A stretch of 64,000 nt of DNA from Liolophura sinensis. Taxonomy: Eukaryota; Mollusca; Polyplacophora; Chitonida; Chitonidae. Under the pieces are notes generated by a model, which ran no database searches, was not told the DNA's origin, and was given only the letters and a program-made list of their open reading frames with translations. Within the stretch, counting starts at the first letter, position 1. Each line of letters starts with the position of its first letter. A program made the position numbers and the translations under genes. Location of the stretch: assembly GCF_032854445.1 (NCBI RefSeq), contig NW_027017973.1, positions 1 through 64,000 on the forward strand, read 5' to 3'. Positions 23,801-37,381 of this stretch are shown here, one piece after another.

Positions 23801-25287
23801 GTAGATGCCTGGCCCAATTGCGCATCCTTTGGCACCTTATTGATGTGGGTCAGTGTTCAATTGTACTTTTTACAGCGGATTGTATCAAGTACCTTGTGTT
23901 TTTTTTTATATACAAATGGTGTGGTTTTTCTACATGTAGATAAAGACATTGAGTTTGTCTTCGACTTAGAAGTAAGACATTTGCTGGGTGAGTTAAATGG
24001 GCTTGGCCCAAAGATTTGACGTCGTCTGGGCTACCGAAGGGCACATAACTTATAATGAAAAGTTGAATATAGTAATGACCAGTCGCGATTGTACATAGTT
24101 AATGTAGCCGATTTCAATTCGCAAAAAACAAGGCAAAAATCCAAAAGTAGAAAAACTGTTCCAATGCTGCTGGTAAGAGGCTAATCCGACGTATTTTGTG
24201 ACGAGAAATCGAATGGTGCAAACCGCGTTGCTCTCCGACCAATACTTTTGGCTGTAGCCACAAATGAATAATCAATGATGTCAAGATCACGTGCCCAGCA
24301 ACGGCTCTTACTCCATGGAAACCAAGGAAATTTGCAATTTTTCAACAGCTGGAGATGCCTGGCCCAATTGCGCATCCTTTGGCACCTTATTGATGTGGGT
24401 CAGTGTTCAATTGTACTTTTTACAGCGGATTGTATCAAGTACCTTTTGTTTTTTTTATATACAAATGGTGTGGTTTTTCTACATGTAGATAAAGACATTG
24501 AGTTTGTCTTCGACTTAGAAGTAAGACATTTGCTGGGTGAGTTAAATGGGCTTGGCCCAAAGATTTGACGTCGTCTGGGCTACCGAAGGGCACATAACTT
24601 ATAATGAAAAATTGAATATAGTAATGACCAGTCGCGATTGTACATAGCTAATGTACCCGATTTCAATAAGCAAAAAGACCAGGCAAAAATTCAAAAGTAG
24701 AAAAACTGTTCCAATGCTGCTGGTAAGAGGCTAATCCGACGTATTTTGTGACGAGAAATCGAATGGTGCAAACCGCGTTGCTCTCCGACCAATACTTTTG
24801 GCTGTAGCCACAAATGAATAATCAATGATGTCAAGATCACGTGCCCAGCAACGGCTCTTACTCCATGGAAACCAAAGAAATTTGCAATTTTTCAACAGCT
24901 GGAGATGCCTGGCCCAATTGCGCATCTTTTGGCACCTTATTGATGTGGGTCAGTGTTCAATTGTACTTTTTACAGCGGATTGTGTCAAGTACCTTGTGTT
25001 TTTTTTATATACAAATGGTGTGGTTTTTCTACATGTAGATAAAGACATTGAGTTTGTCTTCGACTTAGAAGTAAGACATTTGCTGGGTGAGTTAAATGGG
25101 CTTGGCCCAAAGATTTGACGTCGTCTGGGCTACCGAAGGGCACATAACTTATAATGAAATGTTGAATATAGTAATGACCAGTCGCGATTGTACATAGTTA
25201 ATGTAGCCGATTTCAATTAGCAAAATGACCAGGCAAAAATCCAAAAGTGGAAAAACTGTTCCAATGCTGTTGCTAAGAGGCTAATCC
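20890..25287. repeat. Partial third copy of unit A (M39-M46 matching M7-M14)
   Basis: Monomer starts: 20890, 21440, 21989, 22539, 23088, 23638, 24188, 24738. M39-M46 follow the order of M7-M14 at a shift of 17591-17593 bp: CGATTTAG with TTGTTGGG, the short linker, the AATAAGCG linker, CCCTATT after AAAGAAATT, another 549-bp copy, then the AGCTAATGTACCC / AAATTCAAAA linker and an ATCTTTTGGC monomer. It is more diverged than A versus A' (for example CAGATGG in M40 and M42, CGATATAG in M43). M44 has nine T instead of eight near 23889-23897. M46 carries GTGTCAAG as in M26 but an M15-type linker, so its right part is recombinant. Confidence 0.78.
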
Positions 25288-27486
25288 GACGTATTTTGTG
25301 ACGAGAAATCGAATGGTGCAAACCGCGTTGCTCTCCGACCAATACTTTTGGCTGTAGCCACAAATGAATAATCAATGATGTCAAGATCATGTGCCCAGCA
25401 ACGGCTCTTACTCCATGGAAACCAAGGAAATTTGCAATTTTTCAACAGCTGGAGATGCCTGGCCCAATTGCGCATCCTTTGGCACCTTATTGATGTGGGT
25501 CAGTGTTCAATTGTACTTTTTACAGCGGATTGTATCAAGTACCTTTTGTTTTTTTTATATACAAATGGTGTGGTTTTTCTACATGTAGATAAAGACATTG
25601 AGTTTGTCTTCGACTTAGAAGTAAGACATTTGTTGGGTGAGTTAAATGGGCTTGGCCCAAAGATTTGACGTCGTCTGGGCTACCGAAGGGCACATAACTT
25701 ATAATGAAATGTTGAATATAGTAATGACCAGTCTCGATTGTACATAGTTAATGTAGCCGATTTCAATTCGCAAAAAGACCAGGCAAAAATCCAAAAGTGG
25801 AAAAACTGTTCCAATGCTGCTGGTAAGAGGCTAATCCGACGTATTTTGTGACGAGAAATCGAATGGTGCAAACCGCGTTGCTCTCCGACCAATACTTTTG
25901 GCTGTAGCCACAAGTGAATAATCAATGATGTCAAGATCACGTGCCCAGCAACGGCTCTTACTCCATGGAAACCAAGGAAATTTGCAATTTTTCAACAGCT
26001 GGAGATGCCTGGCCCAATTGCGCATCCTTTGGCACCTTATTGATGTGGGTCAGTGTTCAATTGTACTTTTTACAGCGGATTGTATCAAGTACCTTGTGTT
26101 TTTTTTATATACAAATGGTGTGGTTTTTCTACATGTAGATAAAGACATTGAGTTTGTCTTCGACTTAGAAGTAAGACATTTGCTGGGTGAGTTAAATGGG
26201 CTTGGCCCAAAGATTTGACGTCGTCTGGGCTACCGAAGGGCACATAACTTATAATGAAAAGTTGAATATAGTAATGACCAGTCGCGATTGTACATAGTTA
26301 ATGTAGCCGATTTCAATTCGCAAAAAACAAGGCAAAAATCCAAAAGCAGAAAAACTGTTTCAATGCTGCTGGTAAGAGGCTAATCCGACGTATTTTGTGA
26401 CGAGAAATCGAATGGTGCAAACCGCGTTGCTCTCCGACCAATACTTTTGGCTGTAGCCACAAATGAATAATCAATGATGTCAAGATCACGTGCCCAGCAA
26501 CGGCTCTTACTCCATGGAAACCAAGGAAATTTGCAATTTTTCAACAGCTGGAGATGCCTGGCCCAATTGCGCATCCTTTGGCACCTTATTGATGTGGGTC
26601 AGTGTTCAATTGTACTTTTTACAGCGGATTGTATCAAGTACCTTGTGTTTTTTTTATATACAAATGGTGTGGTTTTTCTACATGTAGATAAAGCCATTGA
26701 GTTTGTCTTCGACTTAGAAGTAAGACATTTGCTGGGTGAGTTAAATGGGCTTGGCCCAAAGATTTGACGTCGTCTGGGCTACCGAAGGGCACATAACTTA
26801 TAATGAAAAGTTGAATATAGTAATGACCAGTCGCGATTGTACATAGTTAATGTAGCCGATTTCAATTCGCAAAAAGACGAGGCAAAAATCCAAAAGTGGA
26901 AAAACTGTTCCAATGCTGCTGGTAAGAGGCTAATCCGACGTATTTTGTGACGAGAAATCGAATGGTGCAAACCGCGTTGCTCTCCGACCAATACTTTTGG
27001 CTGTAGCCACAAATGAATAATCAATGATGTCAAGATCACGTGCCCAGCAACGGCTCTTACTCCATGGAAACCAAAGAAATTTGCAATTTTTCAACAGCTG
27101 GAGATGCCTGGCCCAATTGCGCATCCTTTAGCACCTTATTGATGTGGGTCAGTGTTCAATTGTACTTTTTACAGCGGATTGTATCAAGTACCTTGTGATT
27201 TTTTTATATACAAATGGTGTGGTTTTTCTACATGTAGATAAAGACATTGAGTTTGTCTTCGACCTAGAAGTAAGACATTTGCTGGGTGAGTTAAATGGGC
27301 TTGGCCCAAAGATTTGACGTCGTCTGGGCTACCGAAGGGCACATAACTTATAATGAAAAGTTGAATATAGTAATGACCAGTCGCGATTGTACATAGTTAA
27401 TGCAGCCGATTTCAATAAGCGAAAAGACCAGGCAAAAATCCAAAAGTGGAAAAACTGTTCCAATGCTGCTGGTAAGAGGCTAATCC
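25288..27486. repeat. Array segment M47-M50; M47-M49 copy M1-M3
   Basis: Monomer starts: 25288, 25838, 26387, 26937. M47-M49 match M1-M3 at a constant shift of 25287 bp. They share marks seen nowhere else: CATGTGCCC and GTCTCGATTG in M47/M1, CTGTTTCAATG in the linkers of M48/M2, and CAAGTGAATAAT in M48/M2 (this last also in M81/M96). M50 has TTTAGCACC and GTGATTTTTTT; both break the long open frames present in other copies, and its linker is of the AATAAGCG type. Confidence 0.85.
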
Positions 27487-30400
27487 GACGTATTTTGTGA
27501 CGAGAAATCGAATGGTGCAAACCGCGTTGCTCTCCGACCAATACTTTTGGCTGTAGCCACAAATGAATAATCAATGATGTCAAGATCACGTGCCCAGCAA
27601 CGGCTCTTACTCCATGGAAACCAAAGAAATTTGCAATTTTTCAACAGCTGGAGATGCCTGGCCCAATTGCGCATCCTTTGGCACCTTATTGATGTGGGTC
27701 AGTGTTCAATTGTACTTTTTACAGCGGATTGTATCAAGTACCTTGTGTTTTTTTTATATACAAATGGTGTGGTTTTTCTACATGTAGATAAAGACATTGA
27801 GTTTGTCTTCGACTTAGAAGTAAGACATTTGTTGGGTGAGTTAAATGGGCTTGGCCCAAAGATTTGACGTCGTCTGGGCTACCGAAGGGCACATAACTTA
27901 TAATGAAAAGTTGAATATAGTAATGACCAGTCGCGATTGTACATAGTTAATGTAGCCGATTTCAATTCGCAAAAAGACCAGGCAAAAATCCAAAAGTGGA
28001 AAAACTGTTCCAATGCTGCTGGTAAGAGGCTAATCCGACGTATTTTGTGACGAGAAATCGAATGGTGCAAACCGCGTTGCTCTCCGACCAATACTTTTGG
28101 CTGTAGCCACAAATGAATAATCAATGATGTCAAGATCACGTGCCCAGCAACGGCTCTTACTCCATGGAAACCAAAGAAATTTGCAATTTTTCAACAGCTG
28201 GAGATGCCTGGCCCAATTGCGCATCCTTTGGCACCTTATTGATGTGGGTCAGTGTTCAATTGTACTTTTTACAGCGGATTGTATCAAGTACCTTTTGTTT
28301 TTTTTATATACAAATGGTGTGGTTTTTCTACATGTAGATAAAGACATTGAGTTTCTCTTCGACTTAGAAGTAAGACATTTGCTGGGTGAGTTAAATGGGC
28401 TTGGCCCAAAGATTTGACGTCGTCTGGGCTACCGAAGGGCACATAACTTATAATGAAAAGTTGAATATAGTAATGACCAGTCGCGATTGTACATAGTTAA
28501 TGTAGCCGATTTCAATTCGCAAAAAACAAGGCAAAAATCCAAAAGTAGAAAAACTGTTCCAATGCTGCTGGTAAGAGGCTAATCCGACGTATTTTGTGAC
28601 GAGAAATCGAATGGCGCACACCGCGTTGCTCTCCGACCAATACTTTTGGCTGTAGCCACAAATGAATAATCAATGATATCAAGATCACGTGCCCAGCAAC
28701 GGCTCTTACTCCATGGAAACCAAGGAAATTTGCAATTTTTCAACAGCTGGAGATGCCTGGCCCAATTGCGCATCCTTTGGCACCTTATTGATGTGGGTCA
28801 GTGTTCAATTGTACTTTTTACAGCGGATTGTATCAAGTACCTTGTGATTTTTTTATATACAAATGGTGTGGTTTTTCTACATGTAGATAAAGACATTGAG
28901 TTTGTCTTCGACCTAGAAGTAAGACATTTGCTGGGTGAGTTAAATGGGCTTGGCCCAAAGATTTGACGTCGTCTGGGCTACCGAAGGGCACATAACTTAT
29001 AATGAAAAGTTGAATATAGTAATGACCAGTCGCGATTGTACATAGTTAATGCAGCCGATTTCAATAAGCGAAAAGACCAGGCAAAAATCCAAAAGTAGAA
29101 AAACTGTTCCAATGCTGCTGGTAAGACGTTAATCCGACGTATTTTGTGACGAGAAATCGAATGGTGCAAACCGCGTTGCTCTCCGACCAATACTTTTGGC
29201 TGTAGCCACAAATGAATAATTAATGATGTCAAGATCACGTGCCCAGCAACGGCTCTTAATCCATGGAAACCAAGGAAATTTGCAATTTTTCAACAGCTGG
29301 AGATGCCTGGCCCAATTGCGCATCGTTCGGCACCTTATTGATGTGGGTCAGTGTTCAATTGTACTTTTTACAGCGGATTGTATCAAGTACCTTGTGTTTT
29401 TTTTATATACAAATGGTGTGGTTTTTCTACATGTAGATAAAGACATTGAGTTTGTCTTCGACTTAGAAGTAAGACATTTGCTGGGTGAGTTAAATGGGCT
29501 TGGCCCAAAGATTTGACGTCGTCTGGGCTACCGAAGGGCACATAACTTATAATGAAAAGTTGAATATAGTAATGACCAGTCGCGATTGTACATAGTTAAT
29601 GTAGCCGATTTCAATTCGCAAAAAGACCAGGCAAAAATCCAAAAGTGGAAAAACTGTTCCAATGCTGCTGGTAAGAGGCTAATCCGACGTATTTTGTGAC
29701 GAGAAATCGAATGGTGCAAACCGCGTTGCTCTCCGACCAATACTTTTGGCTGTAGCCACAAATGAATAATCAATGATGTCAAGATCACGTGCCCAGCAAC
29801 GGCTCTTACTCCATGGAAACCAAAGAAATTTGCAATTTTTCAACAGCTGGAGATGCCTGGCCCAATTGCGCATCCTTTGGCACCTTATTGATGTGGGTCA
29901 GTGTTCAATTGTACTTTTTACAGCGGATTGTATCAAGTACCTTGTGTTTTTTTTATATACAAATGGTGTGGTTTTTCTACATGTAGATAAAGACATTGAG
30001 TTTCTCTTCGACTTAGAAGTAAGACATTTGCTGGGTGAGTTAAATGGGCTTGGCCCAAAGATTTGACGTCGTCTGGGCTACCGAAGGGCACATAACTTAT
30101 AATGAAAAGTTGAATATAGTAATGACCAGTCGCGATTGTACATAGTTAATGTAGCCGATTTCAATTCGCAAAAAACAAGGCAAAAATCCAAAAGTAGAAA
30201 AACTGTTCCAATGCTGCTGGTAAGAGGCTAATCCGACGTATTTTGTGACGAGAAATCGAATGGCGCACACCGCGTTGCTCTCCGACCAATACTTTTGGCT
30301 GTAGCCACAAATGAATAATCAATGATATCAAGATCACGTGCCCAGCAACGGCTCTTACTCCATGGAAACCAAGGAAATTTGCAATTTTTCAACAGCTGGA

Positions 30401-32434
30401 GATGCCTGGCCCAATTGCGCATCCTTTGGCACCTTATTGATGTGGGTCAGTGTTCAATTGTACTTTTTACAGCGGATTGTATCAAGTACCTTTTGTTTTT
30501 TTTATATACAAATGGTGTGGTTTTTCTACATGTAGATAAAGACATTGAGTTTGTCTTCGATTTAGAAGTAAGACATTTGCTGGGTGAGTTAAATGGGCTT
30601 GGCCCAAAGATTTGACGTCGTCTGGGCTACCGAAGGGCACATAACTTATAATGAAAAGTTGAATATAGTAATGACCAGTCGCGAGTGTACATAGTTAATG
30701 TACCCGATTTCAATTAGCAAAAAGACGAGGCAAAAATCCAAAAGTAGAAAAACTGTTCCAATGCTGCTGGTAAGACGTTAATCCGACGTATTTTGTGACG
30801 AGAAATCGAATGGTGCAAACCGCGTTGCTCTCCGACCAATACTTTTGGCTGTAGCCACAAATGAATAATTAATGATGTCAAGATCACGTGCCCAGCAACG
30901 GCTCTTAATCCATGGAAACCAAGGAAATTTGCAATTTTTCAACAGCTGGAGATGCCTGGCCCAATTGCGCATCGTTCGGCACCTTATTGATGTGGGTCAG
31001 TGTTCAATTGTACTTTTTACAGCGGACTGTGTCATGTACCTGGTGTTTTTTTTATATACAAATGGTGTGGTTTTTCTACATGTAGATAAAGACATTGAGT
31101 TTGTCTTCGACTTAGAAGTAAGACATTTGCTGGGTGAGTTAAATGGGCTTGGCCCAAAGATTTGACGTCGTCTGGGCTACCGAAGGGCACATAACTTATA
31201 ATGAAAAGTTGAATATAGTAATGACCAGTCGCGATTGTACATAGTTAATGTAGCCGATTTCAATTCGCAAAAAGACCAGGCAAAAATCCAAAAGTGGAAA
31301 AACTGTTCCAATGCTGCTGGTAAGAGGCTAATCCGACGTATTTTGTGACGAGAAATCGAATGGTGCAAACCGCGTTGCTCTCCGACCAATACTTTTGGCT
31401 GTAGCCACAAATGAATAATCAATGATGTCAAGATCACGTGCCCAGCAACGGCTCTTACTCCATGGAAACCAAAGAAATTTGCAATTTTTCAACAGCTGGA
31501 GATGCCTGGCCCAATTGCGCATCCTTTGGCACCTTATTGATGTGGGTCAGTGTTCAATTGTACTTTTTACAGCGGATTGTATCAAGTACCTTGTGTTTTT
31601 TTTATATACAAATGGTGTGGTTTTTCTACATGTAGATAAAGACATTGAGTTTGTCTTCGACTTAGAAGTAAGACATTTGCTGGGTGAGTTAAATGGGCTT
31701 GGCCCAAAGATTTGACGTCGTCTGGGCTACCGAAGGGCACATAACTTATAATGAAAAGTTGAATATAGTAATGACCAGTCGCGATTGTACATAGTTAATG
31801 CAGCCGATTTCAATAAGCGAAAAGACCAGGCAAAAATCCAAAAGTGGAAAAACTGTTCCAATGCTGCTGGTAAGAGGCTAATCCGACGTATTTTGTGACG
31901 AGAAATCGAATGGTGCAAACCGTGTTGCTCTCCGACCAATACTTTTGGCTGTAGCCACAAATGAATAATCAATGATGTCAAGATCACGTGCCCAGCAACG
32001 GCTCTTACTCCATGGAAACCAAAGAAATTTGCAATTTTTCAACAGCTGGAGATGCCTGGCCCAATTGCGCATCCTTTGGCACCTTATTGATGTGGGTCAG
32101 TGTTCAATTGTACTTTTTACAGCGGATTGTATCAAGTACCTTGTGTTTTTTTTATATACAAATGGTGTGGTTTTTCTACATGTAGATAAAGACATTGAGT
32201 TTGTCTTCGACTTAGAAGTAAGACATTTGCTGGGTGAGTTAAATGGGCTTGGCCCAAAGATTTGACGTCGTCTGGGCTACCGAAGGGCACATAACTTATA
32301 ATGAAAAGTTGAATATAGTAATGACCAGTCGCGATTGTACATAGTTAATGTAGCCGATTTCAATTCGCAAAAAGACCAGGCAAAAATCCAAAAGTGGAAA
32401 AACTGTTCCAATGCTGCTGGTAAGAGGCTAATCC
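27487..32434. repeat. Higher-order repeat unit B (M51-M59, 9 monomers, 4948 bp)
   Basis: Monomer starts: 27487, 28037, 28586, 29136, 29686, 30235, 30785, 31335, 31885. Every copy matches the monomer 4948 bp downstream at the diagnostic sites. Inside it M52-M54 and M55-M57 form two trimers at a shift of 1649 bp: TTTCTCTTCG first, then GGCGCACACC with GATATC, then AATTAATGATG with TTAATCC and GTTCGG. M59 carries ACCGTGTTG. This is also where the AATTAATG/TTAATCC/GTTCGG variant class first appears (M54). Confidence 0.92.
28586..29135. repeat. Monomer M53 with an internal conversion-like patch
   Basis: The left part (GGCGCACACC, GATATC with A at 28678) and the extreme right part (GTAG at 29095-29098, GACGTTA at about 29127) match the trimer partner M56. 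Between them, from about 28844 to 29078, the copy carries the M50-type marks CTTGTGATTTTTTT, CGACCTAG, GCAGCC, AATAAGCG and GACCAGG. Two switches flanking a minimum tract of about 235 bp are what gene conversion or a double exchange would leave. M62 (33534) carries the same patch because it lies in the duplicated unit B'. Confidence 0.78.
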
Positions 32435-35400
32435 GACGTATTTTGTGACGAGAAATCGAATGGTGCAAACCGCGTTGCTCTCCGACCAATACTTTTGGCT
32501 GTAGCCACAAATGAATAATCAATGATGTCAAGATCACGTGCCCAGCAACGGCTCTTACTCCATGGAAACCAAAGAAATTTGCAATTTTTCAACAGCTGGA
32601 GATGCCTGGCCCAATTGCGCATCCTTTGGCACCTTATTGATGTGGGTCAGTGTTCAATTGTACTTTTTACAGCGGATTGTATCAAGTACCTTGTGTTTTT
32701 TTTATATACAAATGGTGTGGTTTTTCTACATGTAGATAAAGACATTGAGTTTGTCTTCGACTTAGAAGTAAGACATTTGTTGGGTGAGTTAAATGGGCTT
32801 GGCCCAAAGATTTGACGTCGTCTGGGCTACCGAAGGGCACATAACTTATAATGAAAAGTTGAATATAGTAATGACCAGTCGCGATTGTACATAGTTAATG
32901 TAGCCGATTTCAATTCGCAAAAAGACCAGGCAAAAATCCAAAAGTGGAAAAACTGTTCCAATGCTGCTGGTAAGAGGCTAATCCGACGTATTTTGTGACG
33001 AGAAATCGAATGGTGCAAACCGCGTTGCTCTCCGACCAATACTTTTGGCTGTAGCCACAAATGAATAATCAATGATGTCAAGATCACGTGCCCAGCAACG
33101 GCTCTTACTCCATGGAAACCAAAGAAATTTGCAATTTTTCAACAGCTGGAGATGCCTGGCCCAATTGCGCATCCTTTGGCACCTTATTGATGTGGGTCAG
33201 TGTTCAATTGTACTTTTTACAGCGGATTGTATCAAGTACCTTTTGTTTTTTTTATATACAAATGGTGTGGTTTTTCTACATGTAGATAAAGACATTGAGT
33301 TTCTCTTCGACTTAGAAGTAAGACATTTGCTGGGTGAGTTAAATGGGCTTGGCCCAAAGATTTGACGTCGTCTGGGCTACCGAAGGGCACATAACTTATA
33401 ATGAAAAGTTGAATATAGTAATGACCAGTCGCGATTGTACATAGTTAATGTAGCCGATTTCAATTCGCAAAAAACAAGGCAAAAATCCAAAAGTAGAAAA
33501 ACTGTTCCAATGCTGCTGGTAAGAGGCTAATCCGACGTATTTTGTGACGAGAAATCGAATGGCGCACACCGCGTTGCTCTCCGACCAATACTTTTGGCTG
33601 TAGCCACAAATGAATAATCAATGATATCAAGATCACGTGCCCAGCAACGGCTCTTACTCCATGGAAACCAAGGAAATTTGCAATTTTTCAACAGCTGGAG
33701 ATGCCTGGCCCAATTGCGCATCCTTTGGCACCTTATTGATGTGGGTCAGTGTTCAATTGTACTTTTTACAGCGGATTGTATCAAGTACCTTGTGATTTTT
33801 TTATATACAAATGGTGTGGTTTTTCTACATGTAGATAAAGACATTGAGTTTGTCTTCGACCTAGAAGTAAGACATTTGCTGGGTGAGTTAAATGGGCTTG
33901 GCCCAAAGATTTGACGTCGTCTGGGCTACCGAAGGGCACATAACTTATAATGAAAAGTTGAATATAGTAATGACCAGTCGCGATTGTACATAGTTAATGC
34001 AGCCGATTTCAATAAGCGAAAAGACCAGGCAAAAATCCAAAAGTAGAAAAACTGTTCCAATGCTGCTGGTAAGACGTTAATCCGACGTATTTTGTGACGA
34101 GAAATCGAATGGTGCAAACCGCGTTGCTCTCCGACCAATACTTTTGGCTGTAGCCACAAATGAATAATTAATGATGTCAAGATCACGTGCCCAGCAACGG
34201 CTCTTAATCCATGGAAACCAAGGAAATTTGCAATTTTTCAACAGCTGGAGATGCCTGGCCCAATTGCGCATCGTTCGGCACCTTATTGATGTGGGTCAGT
34301 GTTCAATTGTACTTTTTACAGCGGATTGTATCAAGTACCTTGTGTTTTTTTTATATACAAATGGTGTGGTTTTTCTACATGTAGATAAAGACATTGAGTT
34401 TGTCTTCGACTTAGAAGTAAGACATTTGCTGGGTGAGTTAAATGGGCTTGGCCCAAAGATTTGACGTCGTCTGGGCTACCGAAGGGCACATAACTTATAA
34501 TGAAAAGTTGAATATAGTAATGACCAGTCGCGATTGTACATAGTTAATGTAGCCGATTTCAATTCGCAAAAAGACCAGGCAAAAATCCAAAAGTGGAAAA
34601 ACTGTTCCAATGCTGCTGGTAAGAGGCTAATCCGACGTATTTTGTGACGAGAAATCGAATGGTGCAAACCGCGTTGCTCTCCGACCAATACTTTTGGCTG
34701 TAGCCACAAATGAATAATCAATGATGTCAAGATCACGTGCCCAGCAACGGCTCTTACTCCATGGAAACCAAAGAAATTTGCAATTTTTCAACAGCTGGAG
34801 ATGCCTGGCCCAATTGCGCATCCTTTGGCACCTTATTGATGTGGGTCAGTGTTCAATTGTACTTTTTACAGCGGATTGTATCAAGTACCTTGTGTTTTTT
34901 TTATATACAAATGGTGTGGTTTTTCTACATGTAGATAAAGACATTGAGTTTCTCTTCGACTTAGAAGTAAGACATTTGCTGGGTGAGTTAAATGGGCTTG
35001 GCCCAAAGATTTGACGTCGTCTGGGCTACCGAAGGGCACATAACTTATAATGAAAAGTTGAATATAGTAATGACCAGTCGCGATTGTACATAGTTAATGT
35101 AGCCGATTTCAATTCGCAAAAAACAAGGCAAAAATCCAAAAGTAGAAAAACTGTTCCAATGCTGCTGGTAAGAGGCTAATCCGACGTATTTTGTGACGAG
35201 AAATCGAATGGCGCACACCGCGTTGCTCTCCGACCAATACTTTTGGCTGTAGCCACAAATGAATAATCAATGATATCAAGATCACGTGCCCAGCAACGGC
35301 TCTTACTCCATGGAAACCAAGGAAATTTGCAATTTTTCAACAGCTGGAGATGCCTGGCCCAATTGCGCATCCTTTGGCACCTTATTGATGTGGGTCAGTG

Positions 35401-37381
35401 TTCAATTGTACTTTTTACAGCGGATTGTATCAAGTACCTTTTGTTTTTTTTATATACAAATGGTGTGGTTTTTCTACATGTAGATAAAGACATTGAGTTT
35501 GTCTTCGATTTAGAAGTAAGACATTTGCTGGGTGAGTTAAATGGGCTTGGCCCAAAGATTTGACGTCGTCTGGGCTACCGAAGGGCACATAACTTATAAT
35601 GAAAAGTTGAATATAGTAATGACCAGTCGCGAGTGTACATAGTTAATGTACCCGATTTCAATTAGCAAAAAGACGAGGCAAAAATCCAAAAGTAGAAAAA
35701 CTGTTCCAATGCTGCTGGTAAGACGTTAATCCGACGTATTTTGTGACGAGAAATCGAATGGTGCAAACCGCGTTGCTCTCCGACCAATACTTTTGGCTGT
35801 AGCCACAAATGAATAATTAATGATGTCAAGATCACGTGCCCAGCAACGGCTCTTAATCCATGGAAACCAAGGAAATTTGCAATTTTTCAACAGCTGGAGA
35901 TGCCTGGCCCAATTGCGCATCGTTCGGCACCTTATTGATGTGGGTCAGTGTTCAATTGTACTTTTTACAGCGGACTGTGTCATGTACCTGGTGTTTTTTT
36001 TATATACAAATGGTGTGGTTTTTCTACATGTAGATAAAGACATTGAGTTTGTCTTCGACTTAGAAGTAAGACATTTGCTGGGTGAGTTAAATGGGCTTGG
36101 CCCAAAGATTTGACGTCGTCTGGGCTACCGAAGGGCACATAACTTATAATGAAAAGTTGAATATAGTAATGACCAGTCGCGATTGTACATAGTTAATGTA
36201 GCCGATTTCAATTCGCAAAAAGACCAGGCAAAAATCCAAAAGTGGAAAAACTGTTCCAATGCTGCTGGTAAGAGGCTAATCCGACGTATTTTGTGACGAG
36301 AAATCGAATGGTGCAAACCGCGTTGCTCTCCGACCAATACTTTTGGCTGTAGCCACAAATGAATAATCAATGATGTCAAGATCACGTGCCCAGCAACGGC
36401 TCTTACTCCATGGAAACCAAAGAAATTTGCAATTTTTCAACAGCTGGAGATGCCTGGCCCAATTGCGCATCCTTTGGCACCTTATTGATGTGGGTCAGTG
36501 TTCAATTGTACTTTTTACAGCGGATTGTATCAAGTACCTTGTGTTTTTTTTATATACAAATGGTGTGGTTTTTCTACATGTAGATAAAGACATTGAGTTT
36601 GTCTTCGACTTAGAAGTAAGACATTTGCTGGGTGAGTTAAATGGGCTTGGCCCAAAGATTTGACGTCGTCTGGGCTACCGAAGGGCACATAACTTATAAT
36701 GAAAAGTTGAATATAGTAATGACCAGTCGCGATTGTACATAGTTAATGCAGCCGATTTCAATAAGCGAAAAGACCAGGCAAAAATCCAAAAGTGGAAAAA
36801 CTGTTCCAATGCTGCTGGTAAGAGGCTAATCCGACGTATTTTGTGACGAGAAATCGAATGGTGCAAACCGTGTTGCTCTCCGACCAATACTTTTGGCTGT
36901 AGCCACAAATGAATAATCAATGATGTCAAGATCACGTGCCCAGCAACGGCTCTTACTCCATGGAAACCAAAGAAATTTGCAATTTTTCAACAGCTGGAGA
37001 TGCCTGGCCCAATTGCGCATCCTTTGGCACCTTATTGATGTGGGTCAGTGTTCAATTGTACTTTTTACAGCGGATTGTATCAAGTACCTTGTGTTTTTTT
37101 ATATACAAATGGTGTGGTTTTTCTACATGTAGATAAAGACATTGAGTTTGTCTTCGACTTAGAAGTAAGACATTTGCTGGGTGAGTTAAATGGGCTTGGC
37201 CCAAAGATTTGACGTCGTCTGGGCTACCGAAGGGCACATAACTTATAATGAAAAGTTGAATATAGTAATGACCAGTCGCGATTGTACATAGTTAATGTAG
37301 CCGATTTCAATTCGCAAAAAGACCAGGCAAAAATCCAAAAGTGGAAAAACTGTTCCAATGCTGCTGGTAAGAGGCTAATCC
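32435..37381. repeat. Higher-order repeat unit B' (M60-M68, 9 monomers, 4947 bp)
   Basis: Monomer starts: 32435, 32985, 33534, 34084, 34634, 35183, 35733, 36283, 36833. It repeats unit B monomer for monomer, with the same trimers (M61-M63, M64-M66) and the same conversion patch in M62. The length differs by one base because M68 has seven T instead of eight near 37093-37099. I saw no other difference at the diagnostic sites, which suggests that the 4.95-kb duplication is among the younger large events here. Confidence 0.92.
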
